NCBI GenBank assembly: GCA_910578715.1
Contig: CAJTRL010000030.1
Coordinates: 1 to 41,676 of the forward strand
Direction of reading: 5' to 3'
Source: an uncultured Lachnospiraceae bacterium
GTDB lineage: Bacteria; Bacillota; Clostridia; Lachnospirales; Lachnospiraceae
DNA length: 41,676 nucleotides
Under the pieces are notes generated by a model. The model was given only the letters and a program-made list of their open reading frames with translations. It was not told where the DNA came from and made no database searches. A program made the translations under genes and the position numbers. Shown piece after piece: positions 41,391-41,676 of the stretch (the first letter of the stretch is position 1; each line of letters begins with the position of its first letter).

Positions 41391-41676
41391 ATGTCATTAA
41401 CAAATGAAGATTTATTCGCAATCTCACAACTGCTGGATGTGAAACTCGATGCGAGACTGACACCTATCGAGAAGAATATCAGAGAGATGAAAGGCGAAGT
41501 GATATCCCTGAAGGAGGATATGCGCTATGTGAAAAGTGAAATATCGTCCATGAAAGGTGAAATTGTTTTGCTGAAAACTGATATGCAGTCCGTGAAGGGT
41601 GAAATCGTTTCCCTCAAGAAAGATATGCAGTCCGTGAAGGGTGAAATCGTCTCCCTCAAGAAAGATATGCAGTCCG
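41391..41676 (+). CDS. Coiled-coil protein with heptad repeats, cut off by the window end
   Basis: An open frame begins at ATG 41391, 10 bases after AAAGGAGG, and runs off the window after 95 codons. The product starts MSLTNEDLFAISQLLDVKLD, then becomes a continuous coiled coil. Heptads such as EVISLKE, DMRYVKS, EISSMKG, EIVLLKT, DMQSVKG and EIVSLKK have hydrophobic residues at the a and d positions and Lys/Glu elsewhere. No signal peptide is visible in the part present. Similar Lachnospiraceae proteins are annotated hypothetical. The function is unknown. Confidence 0.75.
   Translation, partial: MSLTNEDLFAISQLLDVKLDARLTPIEKNIREMKGEVISLKEDMRYVKSEISSMKGEIVLLKTDMQSVKGEIVSLKKDMQSVKGEIVSLKKDMQS
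41580..41676 (+). repeat. 42-bp in-frame tandem repeat in the coiled-coil gene
   Basis: Units at 41580-41621 and 41622-41663 differ at a single base (GTT versus GTC), and a third begins at 41664 and continues beyond the window. Each encodes DMQSVKGEIVSLKK, two heptads. An older diverged unit (EISSMKGEIVLLKT) lies at 41538-41579. Confidence 0.9.

Overview
The window reads as a chromosomal segment of a spore-forming, anaerobic, low-to-mid-GC Firmicute, most likely a gut Lachnospiraceae-type clostridium. Pointers are sporulation genes (yqfC, yqfD, a BofC-like gene, a SpoVB/MATE-like flippase), the electron-bifurcating NfnAB pair, an [FeFe] hydrogenase, a DUF896 protein, a short ProB, and strong AAAGGAGG-type ribosome sites. 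I saw no rRNA, tRNA, CRISPR array, prophage, transposase gene or plasmid function.

Layout. 1-984: 3' part of a surface-type protein with two chitobiase C-terminal-like domains. 1112-3381: nfnA-nfnB, ending in a clear terminator. 3526-6524: a membrane-anchored MORN-like protein convergent with a large DUF6020-like membrane protein. 6753-9370: a zinc-ribbon membrane protein, rlmH and pyrimidine-nucleoside phosphorylase. 9434-13841: yqfC-yqfD-phoH-(HD-like membrane protein)-ybeY, the usual Firmicute order, but the gene at the pgpH/yqfF position is shortened and has lost the Asp of its HD motif. 13851-19360: flippase, BofC-like protein and two flavoproteins. 19394-22458: proB, DUF896, 5-formyl-THF cyclo-ligase, proA.

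22459-24801: a 303-base leader region, a chemoreceptor and a small protein of unknown function, closed by a terminator. 24966-28531: a GltD-like/NuoF-like flavoprotein translationally overlapped with a complete [FeFe] hydrogenase; this pair matches the poorly characterised glutamate-synthase-linked (group A2) hydrogenases. 28587-31697: a lipoprotein and a cobalamin-dependent methionine synthase without a reactivation domain.

31751-41163 is a branched-chain amino-acid region: ilvB, a first small subunit, then potassium-uptake genes ktrB-ktrA, a roughly 180-bp hairpin element abutting the ktrA stop codon, a second small subunit with its own promoter, ilvC, a terminator, a divergent LysR regulator, and leuC-leuD. 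The window ends inside a coiled-coil gene built from 42-nt tandem repeats.

Taken together, the metabolic genes link redox balance (NfnAB exchanging electrons among NADH, NADPH and ferredoxin; the hydrogenase disposing of or taking up reductant) with NAD(P)H-consuming proline and branched-chain amino-acid synthesis. The least explained features are the hydrogenase pair, the degenerate HD protein, the hairpin element after ktrA, the paired small subunits around the potassium transporter, and a probable leaderless sigma-E start for yqfC.
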